Shown: positions 47,196 through 59,295 of the stretch, in pieces
Layout: every line of letters starts with the position of its first letter
Position numbering within the stretch: the stretch's first letter is position 1
Origin: Acanthacorydalis orientalis
Lineage: Eukaryota; Arthropoda; Insecta; Megaloptera; Corydalidae
Direction of reading: 5' to 3'
Length of the DNA: 64,000 bases
NCBI GenBank assembly: GCA_034766995.1
Contig: CM068313.1
Span: forward strand, 11,463,012 to 11,527,011
The notes under the pieces: model-generated
The model's input: only the letters and a program-made list of their open reading frames with translations
What the model was told of the DNA's origin: nothing
The model's database searches: none
Program-made: the position numbers and the translations under genes

Positions 47196-48639
47196 TCTCT
47201 TCAAAAATTTTAAGACTTATATCTTTGCTTCTGAAAGTAGCAGGAGTCCTGTGATAGATGCATATCATCTAATAGAAATTCCTTGAAAGAGACAGGACAT
47301 AATTGGATATATGTACGTTTTTTTTTGAAATAAAACGATTGTTAAGAATTTTCGATCAGATTTCATATACATCTTTTTTATACATAATATCTAACTGTTG
47401 TGTTATTTGAAACTTTTTGTATGAAAAATGTTAAGATTTTTATTAAGTAATTACCAAATAATAACGTAACAATACACCTATACGTTGTAATTTTAAAACA
47501 CCGTTATGAAAAAATTAAGTATATATTTTTCTTATTGTGTTTTGTAATGAGTTACTACAAAGTATGTGTTTAAAACAAAAATGATTTATATTAAATAAAA
47601 CTACAAGACCGACACATAAAATTATATAATAATAAATGTTCTCTAGATTGTAAATCTTGATAGAACAGTTATACATATATGAAAGCAGATAGGTTTCAAT
47701 CGAGTACTTAGTGAATGTAAATGAAAGTAAACGAGATATTTCAAAACTTGAAATAAAAAAACGCATACAAAAAGTATGAACGAGCAATGGATGTAATAAT
47801 TTTTGACAAGTTTATAGTATAATCTCGTTGGAAGTAAATATTAAGTATTGTGTTTTCAATTACAATGATGAGTCCACAAGTGACTCACAGTCCAATTTTT
47901 TTGAATAGAGTGAAATCTGAATTAATTCTGTGATTGTATTTTGATCGTTTCGATTGTACTGTGAATGTAGAGTGAACTGAAATCGAAATAATTTTTTTAT
48001 ATGAAATTTTAATACTGAAAGTAGACATGTTTTATAGACATATATATAATTCATTCAGTAAATGTCATTCCTTTCTAGACAAATATTGTCGTTTTTCGTG
48101 ATTATTGCTTATTAATATTATTATTATGTTTTTAGAAAACCATTTCGTTTTACTACTAATTACAATTAATATTTAATTACAATTGACGTGTTTAAAACTA
48201 ATTAACATTTTCTAAATATGTGTGCGAATTTCTTAAAAAAGGTTTTAAATTTTATGATACTTTGTTTCTTTTAAATATCGTTATTATTAATTAAACTTTT
48301 TTTGTAAGTACACGCGAATGAAAATTCCAGTAATTATTTTTATAATTAAAAAAAATTTCCTTTTTATTTTTCTTACTAATTTTATTGTACAATTGTCCAT
48401 TAAAAAGAAAGGACATCTGTTTTATTCAAATAATAATAATTTTATTTAAATACTACAGATGTTTTCGGTTTATAAAGTTTCCCTTTCATATCGTATTTAT
48501 CTAGAGTACACTTTTTAAAATGCTTTTATTAATCTCTTCCTCTTGTAAAAAGAGCAATGACATTTTTTAATAATATAATAAACTTTTAATATTCAATTAA
48601 CATATTAGTGAGAGAAATTATTAAAATATATGTAAAGGT

Positions 48640-48965
48640 TAGAGAAAATGAGATGCATCCATAAAGTATGTTTCAGTTGGTTCTAAAAATCTTTCTAGAA
48701 AAGTTTTCTTTATTCTCATAAATTTACAGATATTTAAAGCAAATTTTCAATATAACCACATCGATACTTAATACATTTGTTGTATCATTGTACAAGATTT
48801 TCTATATCTTCGTTTTAGTTTTCAATCAACGTTTTGATCTAATTTTGAATGGGTATTTCCGTTTTCTGTTAAATTTTCTTTAAGCGAAGAAATAAATGAG
48901 GATTGCTTGGTATAAGGATTGGATTGTAAATGGTTATTTAATGATTTTCTTTTGGAATTATTTAA
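48640..48965 (-). pseudogene. Mariner-like transposase C-terminal fossil
   Basis: On the minus strand, broken frames give ISSLKENLTENG, then IENLVQ, YNKCIKYRCGYIENLL and a trailing TETYFMDAS-like segment. This order matches the C-terminal end of a mariner transposase and the sequence leading to its 3' end. No other part is found nearby. The match is by family memory only. Confidence 0.4.
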
Positions 48966-50674
48966 TCAGCAGCTTGCGATTATGCGTTGTTGAAAACCAA
49001 AATAAATTCAAATCTAAGCCTCGCTCATTAGCACGTTATAGCTTCATGGAGCACAGGAAAAGTTGAATAAGGAGGCCCCATGTAAAGTGTTGAATTCAGA
49101 CATTTTTCTTGAGGAAATTTGGGGGTGGGGAATCCTCCGGTATCCTCTTATTTCAACACTGCCCATGCAAAAAAAACTAGAGAACAATTATAGATAAAAT
49201 TTCATTAAAAAGCAAACAAAATTAGCTATATGACACTTATGAACAATTAAATGTAATCCACAAGACATATTCATAAATAATACACTTTACTGAATTAGTA
49301 TGTACTCTTATTGCACTAAATAATAAACTAGATTAATTAAACAAGAATTATAAAAGATACTTATAAACTATAGTCATTTAATATAACAAATAAAAATCAA
49401 CTTTTTATAAATTAAAAAAAAAACAATTCTTAACAAAACATAACAAATTCAATTCAAAATTCTCTATTACAACGAAAATTTAAAGAAGAACTACAAGACA
49501 GATTACAGGGATGAATGAACAAAAATGTATGTTTTATTATTGCGGAATGGCGCTTGCTCTACGCCGGAAATCTTGGGTGGTCAGATATGACACTAAATTT
49601 AAATTTTGATATTCTTACTACAGTTATGAATTTATAAAAGATTTGTTTGGGGCTCTCCTGTCGGTGGGTCATCAGAAAATTTCCCTTTTTTCCCATAGGG
49701 TAACGCGTCACTGGTCTCATTTTTATCTTAAATCAACAGCTGTAAGATATTTGGATCTGCATTGTAATTTTACAAACTTGCTATAAATTTGTATCATCTG
49801 AACTTTTGAACATTACACAATTCGGTCACATATCGTATTTCACACTAAAACGACTTTTTAATTATACATTTCATTTTAAGATAACAAATAAGACAAAAAT
49901 GAAAACCAATAGTGTCCATTTCTATTCTTACTCAAGATATCACTAAGCAGACATATGTCTCCATTTCTCTTTACGAACCTCACCTCACCTAATATATGCA
50001 ATTATAACTTATTTTTTTATCTTTATGACTCATGAAAATATTTCTAACTAAAAAAATTTGAAATAAATTAAAATAGAGTAACTTAAACCTAATATAAAAT
50101 CTGAAACAGCTCAAAATTAATTTTATTTCCTTGTTTTTATAAGAACAAGAAAATAAAAATAATAAATGAAATAAATATAATTTTAGTTTCATTCAAATAA
50201 AAATCATCCCGAGTATGAGGTTAAACTGTGTCCATTTTTCTCTCCTCACAACTACATCAGTTTGCTTCAATCTGAATTAGTTCACAAACTGACAAGAGAT
50301 TCCAAAAACTTCAGATATAGAAATAATATTTTTTTCATGCATTTGGACATCTTTTGTATTGTCGTATTATTGTTGATCGTACCTGGGGGTACAAGACTCC
50401 GATAACAGTCTTTTCCATCTGTTAATTTGTGTCTTTATTATCATATGTGTTTGATATTCTTAAATAGTGAACATCTGGAAAAAGTTTCAAAAAACCCAAA
50501 TCAACTCCAAAAACTTCAGAATAGAAATAGATTAGATAAGACAGTTTGTTGTAGTTTGTTTTCTATTTATTCAAGCTCATTTTAATATAAAATCTATTGG
50601 TCAAGGAATAGATAAATCTGGTAAAAATATAAGATAAATTTTCTAGGAAACTCTGTTGAAAAATAGGAAAGATT

Positions 50675-50935
50675 TTTAGCTGAATTCACTTCCATAAATG
50701 AATTATTTTTTCACTGTACAAACCACAAAAAAATTCCTGATCAAAAATGTTCTATAAATAATTATTGATCATTTTTGATTCTTTCTTATGCATGTTTCAA
50801 TGAAGATTCCATCATTCTCAGTATATCAAGGTATGGAAAAATCTAATCAAATGATGAATAAAATTTTTCTGATTTTTTTGTGGATTGTGGAGTGAAAAGG
50901 TATTCATTTAAGAAATGATTTTATAGTCTTTCAAT
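50675..50935. repeat. Foldback repeat F, well-preserved copy
   Basis: It contains tgaattcacttccataaatg, cctgatcaaaaatgttctat, aattattgatcatttttgat, catgtttcaatgaagattcc, atcattctcagtatatcaag and a right terminus reading tgtggattgtggagtgaaaa. Confidence 0.72.
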
Positions 50936-51182
50936 AAATAAATATGTAAATGTCATATATCTTACAAAAGTGTATTTATCAACAGTTTTATTTCTATATT
51001 ATAGTAATAAGTGAACTTTATATTCTAACAGTACTCTAACAAATATGAGAAACGCACTCGACCGTTTGATCTGCTACCTTATGGAGTGTGACTAAGTCGT
51101 GGATTGTTCACGTAAAAGCATTAAATCAAATTTAACCGACGACGAAGTAATAACGTAATAAAATATACGTGAGTCTACTTAC

Positions 51183-51360
51183 ATCCTACACATTGTTCAT
51201 ACCAAAGCGCAAACCGTTCATCTTGTCTTGTGAGAATGGAAAAAAAACGAAAATGGAGCAATGGCCGCTGTACGATTATACACAGTCTCATATTTGACCA
51301 ATATTTCTCTTAATACGTGCATATCGACCGTACGTGGGGTCAACTATTGCAGAGAAAGTT
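51183..51360 (-). promoter_or_regulatory. Candidate noncoding first exon or promoter, GC-richer island
   Basis: A block richer in GC and CpG than its surroundings ends, on the minus strand, at a consensus donor GAT|GTAAGT just below 51183. A short frame beginning MNGLRFGMNNV stops before the donor, so an exon here would be noncoding or carry a small upstream ORF. Its position about 5.6 kb upstream of E1 on the same strand suggests a 5' UTR exon of the mucin-like gene. No TATA box or clear initiator was found. This is inference only. Confidence 0.2.
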
Positions 51361-51884
51361 GTCTTGTCTGTTCAAAATCGTTAAAATCATATGTAAATAA
51401 CAACATATTTACTTGCATTTTATTATTATACGTTTAACTGTTTCTATTAGCATTATTAAACAGTTTAAATATAAATATTTATCTTAATGGCATTAAAAAA
51501 AGTATATATTTGTTTATTTCGTTGAAATTGTTTTAGAAGGCCGTCAAAAATGGCGATTTCCACAAATGATTCCGATCTTAAATAGAGGTTCGAATTTACA
51601 ATATGAGCACTTTCTAGTAGAACCTGCTATTAAATAAATTGAGAATGGTACTATTGTTCTAAATCAGAAATAATAATAGGAATGTGTAAGCTATCGAGGC
51701 AGTGCCATTTCGAAATATTTCAACCGAATTATGTTTCATATATTTAATATTCTCATTAGGTAAGAGATATTACTGAATTAACGATATGTTGTCTTGGAGG
51801 TCTTCGTGATTTTAATTACATGGATTTTTACTCTCTACGATTAGTTTCAATACGTGTAACATCTTCAGAACGTCGATAAAATAT

Positions 51885-51987
51885 TAGGTTGGTAGAAACA
51901 TATTTGTGGTTTATGACCTTCATATTCATATACATAGCTGTTTTAAGTGGTCCAGAACTGTTCGATGACTAGTGCTTAACTTTTGTG
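51885..51987 (-). mobile_element. Truncated mariner family A end
   Basis: The block starts with a clear TIR (ttaggttggtagaaacatat) and continues with the 3' subterminal part of the family A derivative up to the segment reading gcttaacttttgtg. It then stops abruptly where a non-mariner repeat begins. Only one end is present. Confidence 0.6.
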
Positions 51988-52082
51988 TTCATTGGTCAAG
52001 GAAAATCTTGTAAGTCACATTTGAATCTGAACACAGTGCGAAATCTCAATACAATTTCGGAAAAAATAGAAAAAGTAATCAA
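51988..52082. repeat. Duplicated flank block, copy 1
   Basis: It reads ttcattggtcaaggaaaatc, ttgtaagtcacatttgaatc, tgaacacagtgcgaaatctc. The same string in the same order and orientation is at 54209-54302. Both directly precede a mariner family A derivative. Confidence 0.75.
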
Positions 52083-52656
52083 TCAGATTGGTAAAAAAAT
52101 AATTGAGGTCCATGACCTTCAAGTTCATATACATTTTTCTATTTTTTGATTTTTCTATCTGTTTCAAGTTGTCTAGGATTGTTGGATTACTAACGCGTAA
52201 CTTTTGTGCAAGCTCTCGAATTGTTATGCGTGGTTCTGTTTCAAATAACGCCTTCAGTTGGTCGATATGAACTGAAGAAGGATGCCCGCGACTTTCATCA
52301 TCTTAAACGCTCTCATCTGCAGCACGAAATTTTTAAAACCACCATTGTACCTCACGTTCCTTAACAGTACTCACACCAAATGAATCGTTTAGTTTTCAAG
52401 CAGTTTCTACTATTTTACCACCCGTTTTGAACTCATACAAGAAATTTGTTCTTATTTGATTGTTTTTCAACTTTAATTCAATAGCCCAATTTAAAGTCAA
52501 TTAATAATAAAATCAAAGTCGATATTACCAAAATACTGACCGATAAATGCACTTTAAAATGATACTAACATGAAAACGTCGAAATGGCACTTTCATTGAA
52601 AAAAATTAAAGTCAGAATTCAAACAAAAATCGCAATTATTTTCCTACCAACCTAAT
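52083..52656 (-). mobile_element. Mariner family A deletion derivative
   Basis: It is bounded by tcagattggtaaaaaaataa on the left and tattttcctaccaacctaa on the right. The interior is a degenerate N-terminal transposase fragment on the minus strand, with the same internal deletion as its sister copies. The DNA just to its left (51988-52082) is also found left of the copy at 54303. Confidence 0.78.
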
Positions 52657-52920
52657 ACTAAAAAAGTACACAATTTATTTTAAAAACATTTAATGATAAG
52701 AATACGTTAATTATATATAAATTATATTTTAAACGTTTATTCCAAATTACACACATTTTCTTACTTCTCTTCACACAGTAATTAGATAGCCTTATATTGA
52801 TTTCAGTTGTACTCTATTTTCTATTTTAATAAAAATGAACTAAAACCACAAATACCACAATAATCATCATCTTCATAACATAGATTCAAAATAGATACAA
52901 TTGAACTTATTATTAGTAAT

Positions 52921-52921
52921 C

Positions 52922-52959
<38 letters not shown>

Positions 52960-52961
52960 AA
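52921..52961. repeat. (TA)n-(AG)n compound microsatellite
   Basis: About ten TA units pass into ten AG units; the only AG tract noted in the window. Confidence 0.95.
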
Positions 52962-53305
52962 TAAATTATAAATTTTTGTAGCCGGTTCCATTTCTCTTCT
53001 TTTAAGAGCATATTAGATCGATCATTTGAAAAAATATCATGTACACATGACTAACAAAATTTCTCCGTACGAATAACCACATCACGAAACGTTTCATGTT
53101 TTGAACTTTTTACCATTTCAAGTGTTCGAACGCATGTAATGTTTCTATTAAAAACGACTGAAACGTTGAATTTGCACTTAATTAATCACAAACCGGTAGT
53201 TATATAAGAATTCATAATGTTATCATTGTTCGCAAAACAATTTCTCTTTTATAGGTAGGAAATTCAGTTCAATAATTGTGTAATTATAACGCCTTGATCT
53301 ATTAT

Positions 53306-53312
<7 letters not shown>

Positions 53313-53349
<37 letters not shown>
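53313..53349. repeat. (TA)n microsatellite
   Basis: Pure TA tract. Confidence 0.95.
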
Positions 53350-53351
<2 letters not shown>

Positions 53352-53554
53352 TAGTTTCTTCAAATAGAAAAAAATAATTTAATTAGTTCCTAAAAGAGGA
53401 ATTCGGTCAATACTTAAAAATCTAAACCAGTAATTAATTTCGATTTTCTTTCATAACTCTCAGATTATTTCATGATTGTATATAAAACATTAATGTGATA
53501 TTTGTGTTGAATTAAAAATACGATTTTATAATAAAAAGTCTAATTTCTGTATTT

Positions 53555-53790
53555 TTTCTGATCGAAAATGTTTAGTAATTGATTATTGATCATTTCTGAT
53601 TGTTTCTTATGGAGATTCGGATGATAACGCCATCATTCTCAGAGCATTAAGTTACACTATAATGATAATAGCATGTTCATAGAAATGTGCACGAATAATA
53701 AACGAAAATCAATTATTAGACGTTATTTTTGTGATTAACAGAAATAAATAAATCATTTTTGTAATTGAAAAATGTTGATTCATTATCTAA
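53555..53790. repeat. Foldback repeat F, palindromic copy
   Basis: The left half ttgattattgatcatttctg and gccatcattctcagagcatt is followed by an inverted right half with gttcatagaaatgtgcacga and atcaattattagacg. Confidence 0.65.
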
Positions 53791-53854
53791 TATGCTAGCT
53801 AATTAATTTCGATTTAATTTCTAAAACTTAGGTCTGAAAACAATCATATATCTC

Positions 53855-54032
53855 AAATTTCTATACCTTAGCACTTTGAAGGTGATGGCATAGCCATTGA
53901 ATTTCGTAATAGCAACAATCTATATTCTTTTATTTAACATTTTTTGTCAGAAAATTCTTTGTGATTCGCGAGCCGAGAAAATAATTCCTTTGTAAAAATG
54001 AATTTAGCCGAAATGACAGAACTGTATTATTA
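53855..54032. repeat. Foldback repeat F, right half with terminus
   Basis: It contains cttagcactttgaaggtgat, ggcatagccattgaatttcg, atttaacattttttgtcag and ends atgaatttagccgaaatgac followed by agaactgta. Confidence 0.65.
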
Positions 54033-54208
54033 TTCTCTACCTTTTAATAAGATACTTTCATGTTAGTGTTATAGAGAGAAAATGGTTAGTTTTTTAAAGA
54101 AGATAGATAATTGAACGATTAAAATTATGTAAGAAACCGTGACAATAAATAAATAATTAAAAAATACAGATAAAATAATCTTCATGTTTCTTTCTTGTAA
54201 AACTGTTG

Positions 54209-54302
54209 TTCATTGTTCAAGGTAAACCTTGTAGGTCACATATGAATCTGAACACAGTGCGAAATCTGGATGCAATTTCAGAAAAATAGAAGAAATAATT
54301 TA
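54209..54302. repeat. Duplicated flank block, copy 2
   Basis: It reads ttcattgttcaaggtaaacc, ttgtaggtcacatatgaatc, tgaacacagtgcgaaatctg. See 51988-52082. Confidence 0.75.
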
Positions 54303-54852
54303 TTAGGTTGGCGAAAAAATAATTACGGTTTATGACAATCATATACATTTTTTAGGTTGTCTTTTCAAGTGATCCAGAACTGTTCGATGACTGACGATTA
54401 AGTTTATGCAAGTTTTCGAATTGTGTGCGTGGTTGTGATTCAACTAACGCCTTCAGTTGGTCGTTATGAACTGAAGAAGGACGCCCACGACCTTTTTCAT
54501 CTTCAAACTCTCGTCCACAGTACGAATTTTTCAGAGCTACCACTCCACCGTACGTTTCTTAACAGTACCCACGCCAAACGCATCGTTTAGTTTACAAGCA
54601 GTTTCTGTTGTTTTACCAACCATTTTGAACTCGTACAAAAAATTGTTCTTATTTGCTTTTTTTCCATGTTTAATTCAATAGCCCAATTTGAAGTTAAATA
54701 AATAATAAAACCTAAGTCGATGTTACCAAAATACAGACCGAAAAATGTACCCTAAAATGATATTAACTTGAAAACTATGAAATAGCACTTTCACTGAAAA
54801 GAAATAAGGTTAGAATTAAAAAAAAAACGTAATTATTTTCCTACCAACATTA
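54303..54852 (-). mobile_element. Mariner family A deletion derivative
   Basis: Ends read ttaggttggcgaaaaaataa and attattttcctaccaacatt on the + strand. The interior minus-strand frame 54352-54543 still shows EDEKGRGRPSSVHNDQLKAL, a mariner N-terminal DNA-binding segment, followed by a frameshift. The catalytic domain is missing. Confidence 0.8.
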
Positions 54853-54904
54853 ATAAGTAAGAAAAACAAACATAAAATTAAATATATATTAGAAAAGCTA
54901 ACCA

Positions 54905-55265
54905 TTGTCAATACGATGTAAATAATGATCTACTTTTTGCACAAATGAATTCTTCGTTCATCTTCCTCTCATGACTTAAATAATTGATTATTGATCATTG
55001 TTAATTGTTTTATATACACATTTCGATGATGAATCCATATTTCTTATAGAACCAAGACACATATAAATCTGCGAATGATATTTTTCTGTTCCCTGGAGCT
55101 CTGTGGATGATGGCATCGTCATAGAAATGCTTGTAAGTAAGAGACATCAACAATGATCAACAATCATGTATTACATATTTTTGATTAGAAAAATTTTTTT
55201 GTTTGTAATATGAGAAAAATCTGTCAATGAAAGTAAATTTAAACATAGTGCTAGAATAATATTGT
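54905..55265. repeat. Foldback repeat F, full palindromic copy
   Basis: The left half (aattgattattgatcattgt, cacatttcgatgatgaatcc) meets an inverted right half (gtggatgatggcatcgtcat, agaaatgcttgtaagtaaga, aacaatgatcaacaatcatg) near 55080. It ends gaaagtaaatttaaacatag. Confidence 0.7.
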
Positions 55266-55414
55266 CAATTATAATGTATATGCAACTCTGAACACCTCTT
55301 CTGTCACCAAGCATAAAACCTATTTGGAATTTTTAAAGAAAACTAAAAAAGTATTCAATAAATCCTCACATTTCTTGTTAAAACATATAAAAATACATTT
55401 ATTTTTTGTTATAA

Positions 55415-55595
55415 AAACATGAAAAGATTTTTCTGTACCTCAGTGCACTGAAAATAATGGCATAACTATCGAAATGTGCATAAGAAACAATCAAAATTGG
55501 TCAATAATTAATAAATGAACACTTTTGGCTAGAAAAAAATTGTGCTTCATAGGACGAACGAAAAATCGATTAGTGAAAGTAAACTTTTCTATTTT
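55415..55595. repeat. Foldback repeat F, right half
   Basis: It contains tttttctgtacctcagtgca, gaaaataatggcataactat, cgaaatgtgcataagaaaca, atcaaaattggtcaataatt and gtgaaagtaaac. Confidence 0.66.
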
Positions 55596-55779
55596 ATACA
55601 CACAAAAAAAAACTGTTTAAATTACAACATGATTTTTTAATAATTATAAGTGACTTAACGTATGAATAAACTTAAGACAGAGAAAAATACTATCGGTAAA
55701 AAGTCTTTTAATTTACATAATTAATCATTTTATTAAAATATCAGTCATTCGCTAAGAAAATATTCTAGAATGGACTGTT

Positions 55780-56005
55780 CTTGTTTACTGTTAAGAAATA
55801 ATCGATTTGAGAGATTCTCTTCCGGTTATGATTTACATAAAACCGTTTCAGATCAATTCAAGCCATTATAAAAACGTACTGTTACCGTTCATTTGAAAGG
55901 AATACTCCGCAGTGATGCACAAGTGATTTATCACTGTGAATCACTGAATATTTATCGATTGAGAAAGAATTAAAAGAAATTTATAAATTATTCATGCATT
56001 TTATT

Positions 56006-56069
<64 letters not shown>

Positions 56070-56395
56070 GTGGGAATAAAATAGAGAAATTATGTAAACA
56101 TATCAGCTTTACTGAAGGTGAAACGTTAATGAAACGAGATGAACAACTCTTAAAGAGGAGCGTTCGGTTTCTAAAATAAATAACTGCATTGATCGATCCA
56201 TCTTCGATGCTCGTTTCATACACAGATGGTATTTTTATTCAAGTCACCAGATCTCGGCCAGTGTTACTTTTGCCGGTGGTAATGTGTATCAGCGACGACC
56301 AACTGGTGTTAACAATAATTATCGACTTTTACGAGACACTCTTTCACCGTTCAATCTTTTTTTTCCTAGTTAGAATTGTTTGGTCGTGAGAGTGG
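55780..56395. promoter_or_regulatory. Two GC-richer patches around a (TA)n tract
   Basis: The patch 55780-55925 has TATAAAA at about 55868 followed by actccgcagtgatgca. The patch 56190-56390 has gccagtgttacttttgccgg and a chance + frame of 66 codons. No recognisable protein; promoter or 5' UTR character is possible for a gene not otherwise visible. Confidence 0.2.
56009..56067. repeat. (TA)n microsatellite
   Basis: Pure TA; it splits two GC-richer patches. Confidence 0.95.
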
Positions 56396-56824
56396 AAAAT
56401 ACAGTAAATATAAACTATTTGTATAATTAATGACAGATGTCGAGATATTGTTTTGATCTCTGTACCATCGCTATTGAATTAAATTCTTAATTGATTTATT
56501 TTAAATGGGAAGTTCAGTTTAATGTAACTCTTGTTAAATGTTCCTAATGTATTATTGAAAGTTAGGTAATTTGAAACAAAACTCTCTTTTTTTGTCCCTG
56601 TCTTTATATTTACTTTCTATATATGAATAACGTTTACTATTTACTTACTGCAAGCATTTTTTTAAAAAATTAGGTATACTTTATATGGTCATACATTCTA
56701 ATCCAAACTTATAGAAACACAATTTTCATTTAAATTTCAAAAAATCTATTTTTTAAATCTGATTTTTGTAAAATAATTCTCTCTTTATTAAAAAATTCAC
56801 TAATCATATCTTAAAATAGAAAAT

Positions 56825-57113
56825 AACAGGTTGATAGGAAATTCATTACGATTTTTCTTTTCTGAATTCTGACCTAAATTTTTTTTAATGAGAGGATCAT
56901 TTCATCGTATTCTTGTTAATATCATTTGAAAATACATTTTTCGGTCTGTATTTTGTTAATATCGACTTTGGTTGTTTTATTAATTTTGTTTCAAATTAGG
57001 CTATCGAATTAAAGATGGAAAAGAAACAAATAACAGCATTTTTTGAATGAGTTCAAAACGGGTGGTAAAGCAGCAGAAACTGCTCGTAAACTAAACGATA
57101 CTTTTGGTGTGGG
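56825..57113 (+). mobile_element. Truncated mariner family A 5' end
   Basis: It starts with a TIR-like aacaggttgataggaaattc, followed by the family A leader, ATG at 57015 and KAAETARKLND-like codons with a frameshift. It breaks off after the cttttggtgtggg segment and has no right TIR. Confidence 0.65.
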
Positions 57114-57678
57114 ACAGATAGCTATCTGAAAGATTTTTTTAAAATAGCTGTTTCGAAATCGACATCAAATATTAAAGAAGTAATTCAAAGATCAACAAAG
57201 CAAGCTCATTCTTCACATCAGTGCTTTTTAATACTCATGTCATTCTTGAGATATTGATTTGATACAACCTTGATTCTTGAAGTATTTTTTGAAACTATAC
57301 ACGTAAATAAATAAAAATTCTTTCTTTTCTTATGTCTATTTTCTTGAAAAACGTCATTTACTTAACCATACTTAATTATTGTTGGGCATATTTGATATAT
57401 TTGCATTCTTCTATTTTCTTCCAAATAAAAACTCTTCCATTTATTAATTTTTAAGTTTTCTATGTATAATTATAGGAAAATAAAATAGTTATTCTTTTAG
57501 ATTCGGTCCGCCCAGCACTTTCCATGTACTTATGTAAATCTCCTCTTAAAAAGTTTTGGGAACCCTGCTTTAAATGATTATATTCTAAGAGTTCTTTCTT
57601 TTTTATATTTTAAACTATTCAATAATTATGGTTTCTTATACAAACTTTTTAAACAGTTATTCATCTAACTGTGTTCGT

Positions 57679-57682
<4 letters not shown>

Positions 57683-57722
<40 letters not shown>
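57683..57722. repeat. (TA)n microsatellite
   Basis: Pure TA tract. Confidence 0.95.
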
Positions 57723-57726
<4 letters not shown>

Positions 57727-57910
57727 TATCGGATAAATTTGACAAGTCTTTAAATTAATATGCAGTTTTTTATTAACGAAAGTCACAGTAGATTCTTCAG
57801 TTCTTGTTAAAATTTCTCCTTTAATAAACTGGTTATTTATTTACAGCTCCATGCAGTAGTGTCATTTTATTTTAAAACGTTAATTATTTTTATTTTATTT
57901 AAACACCAAA

Positions 57911-57911
57911 T

Positions 57912-57977
<66 letters not shown>
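57911..57977. repeat. (CA)n-(TA)n compound microsatellite
   Basis: A short CA tract leads into TA with one ga interruption. Confidence 0.95.
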
Positions 57978-57979
<2 letters not shown>

Positions 57980-58539
57980 GACACTCTTTCCACTTAACAA
58001 TAAACTTAATTTATTTCCTGAAGATCTTAAGTTGATTGATGTGTAGGTACATATTGAACAAAAGTATATGTCAATATTTCTGTATATTTTTTGTGAATGG
58101 TGTTCTTAATTGCACATAAATTTATTCTTAAACACTTTTTGTTTTCCATTTTTGTTATATCGCATAATATATTATCGACATTATTAAATTTCATGCGAAT
58201 AAAAATATAAACACATGTGCAGTAATAATAAAAAAATAAATTATATAAAACTTGTGCTAGATTCGATATTTTATATTGAAAGGCAGGAAATAAGAACCAT
58301 TCAATTCGAAATAATATCGTTAACGATTTTCGAAAACCATATTTTAATTCTAACCTAATTATCACTATATATTAAAATTAATACCGGAAAAGATCAAAAA
58401 AAAGTAGTTCCAAAATGTCATATATGGATCAGTTTTTCAAATACAGACATTCTAATTAAAATCTAAATAATCGAGATTACTTAACAAATGATACAAACTA
58501 ATATTAATTCGTGTTACTCCACATTTTAAGTTTCACATA

Positions 58540-58830
58540 CGATGATGTTACAATCGAATCGAATGTTGCCTGTGGCGGATTCGACGGATGACCTTTCGTC
58601 AAGTTGAAGTAAAAGCGGCGATTTGTTTTTAAATACAATTTCATCTTTAGACTGTTCTTATAATGGAGCAGCAACTAACCGGTTACGTTCCTCTCTTCGA
58701 AAGTGCTGCAGGTTTATTCGTATTTTACACGTCCGTGTGTCTTTTGACCTTTATGTTTAATGTATTTATATTCATGCGTTATGTAGAGCAAACACGTAAT
58801 TCGTTTCAATTATTGCATATGTGATTTGGA
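58540..58830 (+). other. GC-richer patch with a possible 53-codon ORF
   Basis: On the + strand a frame from ATG 58663 reads MEQQLTGYVPLFESAAGLFV and then a hydrophobic stretch (CLLTFMFNVFIFM) to a stop near 58824. A donor-like CAG|GTTTAT lies inside it. The minus strand also has a short frame here (MKLYLKTNRRFYFNL). Neither is recognised. It may be a first exon or a chance frame. Confidence 0.2.
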
Positions 58831-58889
58831 AGTATAAATTATATATTAAAGGTTGCAAAATTTATAATTAGTATTACATTTATAAATAC

Positions 58890-58900
58890 ATACACACACT

Positions 58901-58975
<75 letters not shown>

Positions 58976-58976
58976 A
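58890..58976. repeat. (CA)n-(TA)n-(TG)n self-complementary microsatellite
   Basis: CA repeats, then TA repeats, then TG repeats. The outer parts are complementary, so the whole tract is an inverted repeat able to form a cruciform. Confidence 0.92.
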
Positions 58977-59295
58977 TAAAGTATATTAAGAGTAGTATTA
59001 CTTTTTTCTTACTTTTTTACAGTCCTTATACTTATATTCGAAGAAGTAGTTTTCAAATGATTGGCACGTTAGACTATTACTAAACGTGTTTAAAATTTAA
59101 CGTTTGTTAATCTGTTTGCTTTAAATTGTGCGTTTAGATAGTTGTTTTAATGTTGCTCAAACACAGATCCAAGCTCTTTCAAAACTATAATTCTTTTTTA
59201 TTCTTTCAGTACATTTTGTTAAAAAAAAAGAAAATTCGAATGTAAATAAATAGAATTATATGATTTGTCTTACGATAAATCATTTATATTACTAA

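Larger units (their letters stand above)
45566..50674. other. Upstream region of the mucin-like gene
   Basis: Two mariner fragments and a degenerate repeat are listed separately. I searched the minus strand for a phase-0 coding exon with a signal peptide and found none convincing. 49540-49720 is slightly GC-richer (for example gaatggcgcttgctctacgc) without a readable gene. The phrase tccaaaaacttcaga occurs at 50303 and 50507. Confidence 0.45.
57114..58539. other. AT-rich intergenic DNA
   Basis: Only microsatellites are recognised. The 112-codon minus frame at 58027-58365 has Ile/Tyr/Phe/Asn-rich composition expected by chance in AT-rich DNA. Confidence 0.5.

Noticed and set aside
47860..48054. 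Minus-strand exon candidate ending at ACT|GTGAGT
   Set aside because: A donor exists, but the phase would be 1, out of frame with E1, and the composition is intergenic.
49989..50192. Minus-strand frame starting MKLKLYLFHLLFLFSC as a signal-peptide exon for the large gene
   Set aside because: Looks like a signal peptide by composition, but it is typical chance coding in AT-rich DNA and no phase-0 donor follows it.
58027..58365. Minus-strand frame of 112 codons
   Set aside because: Length is moderate, but the composition matches translated AT-rich noncoding DNA and no family is recognisable.
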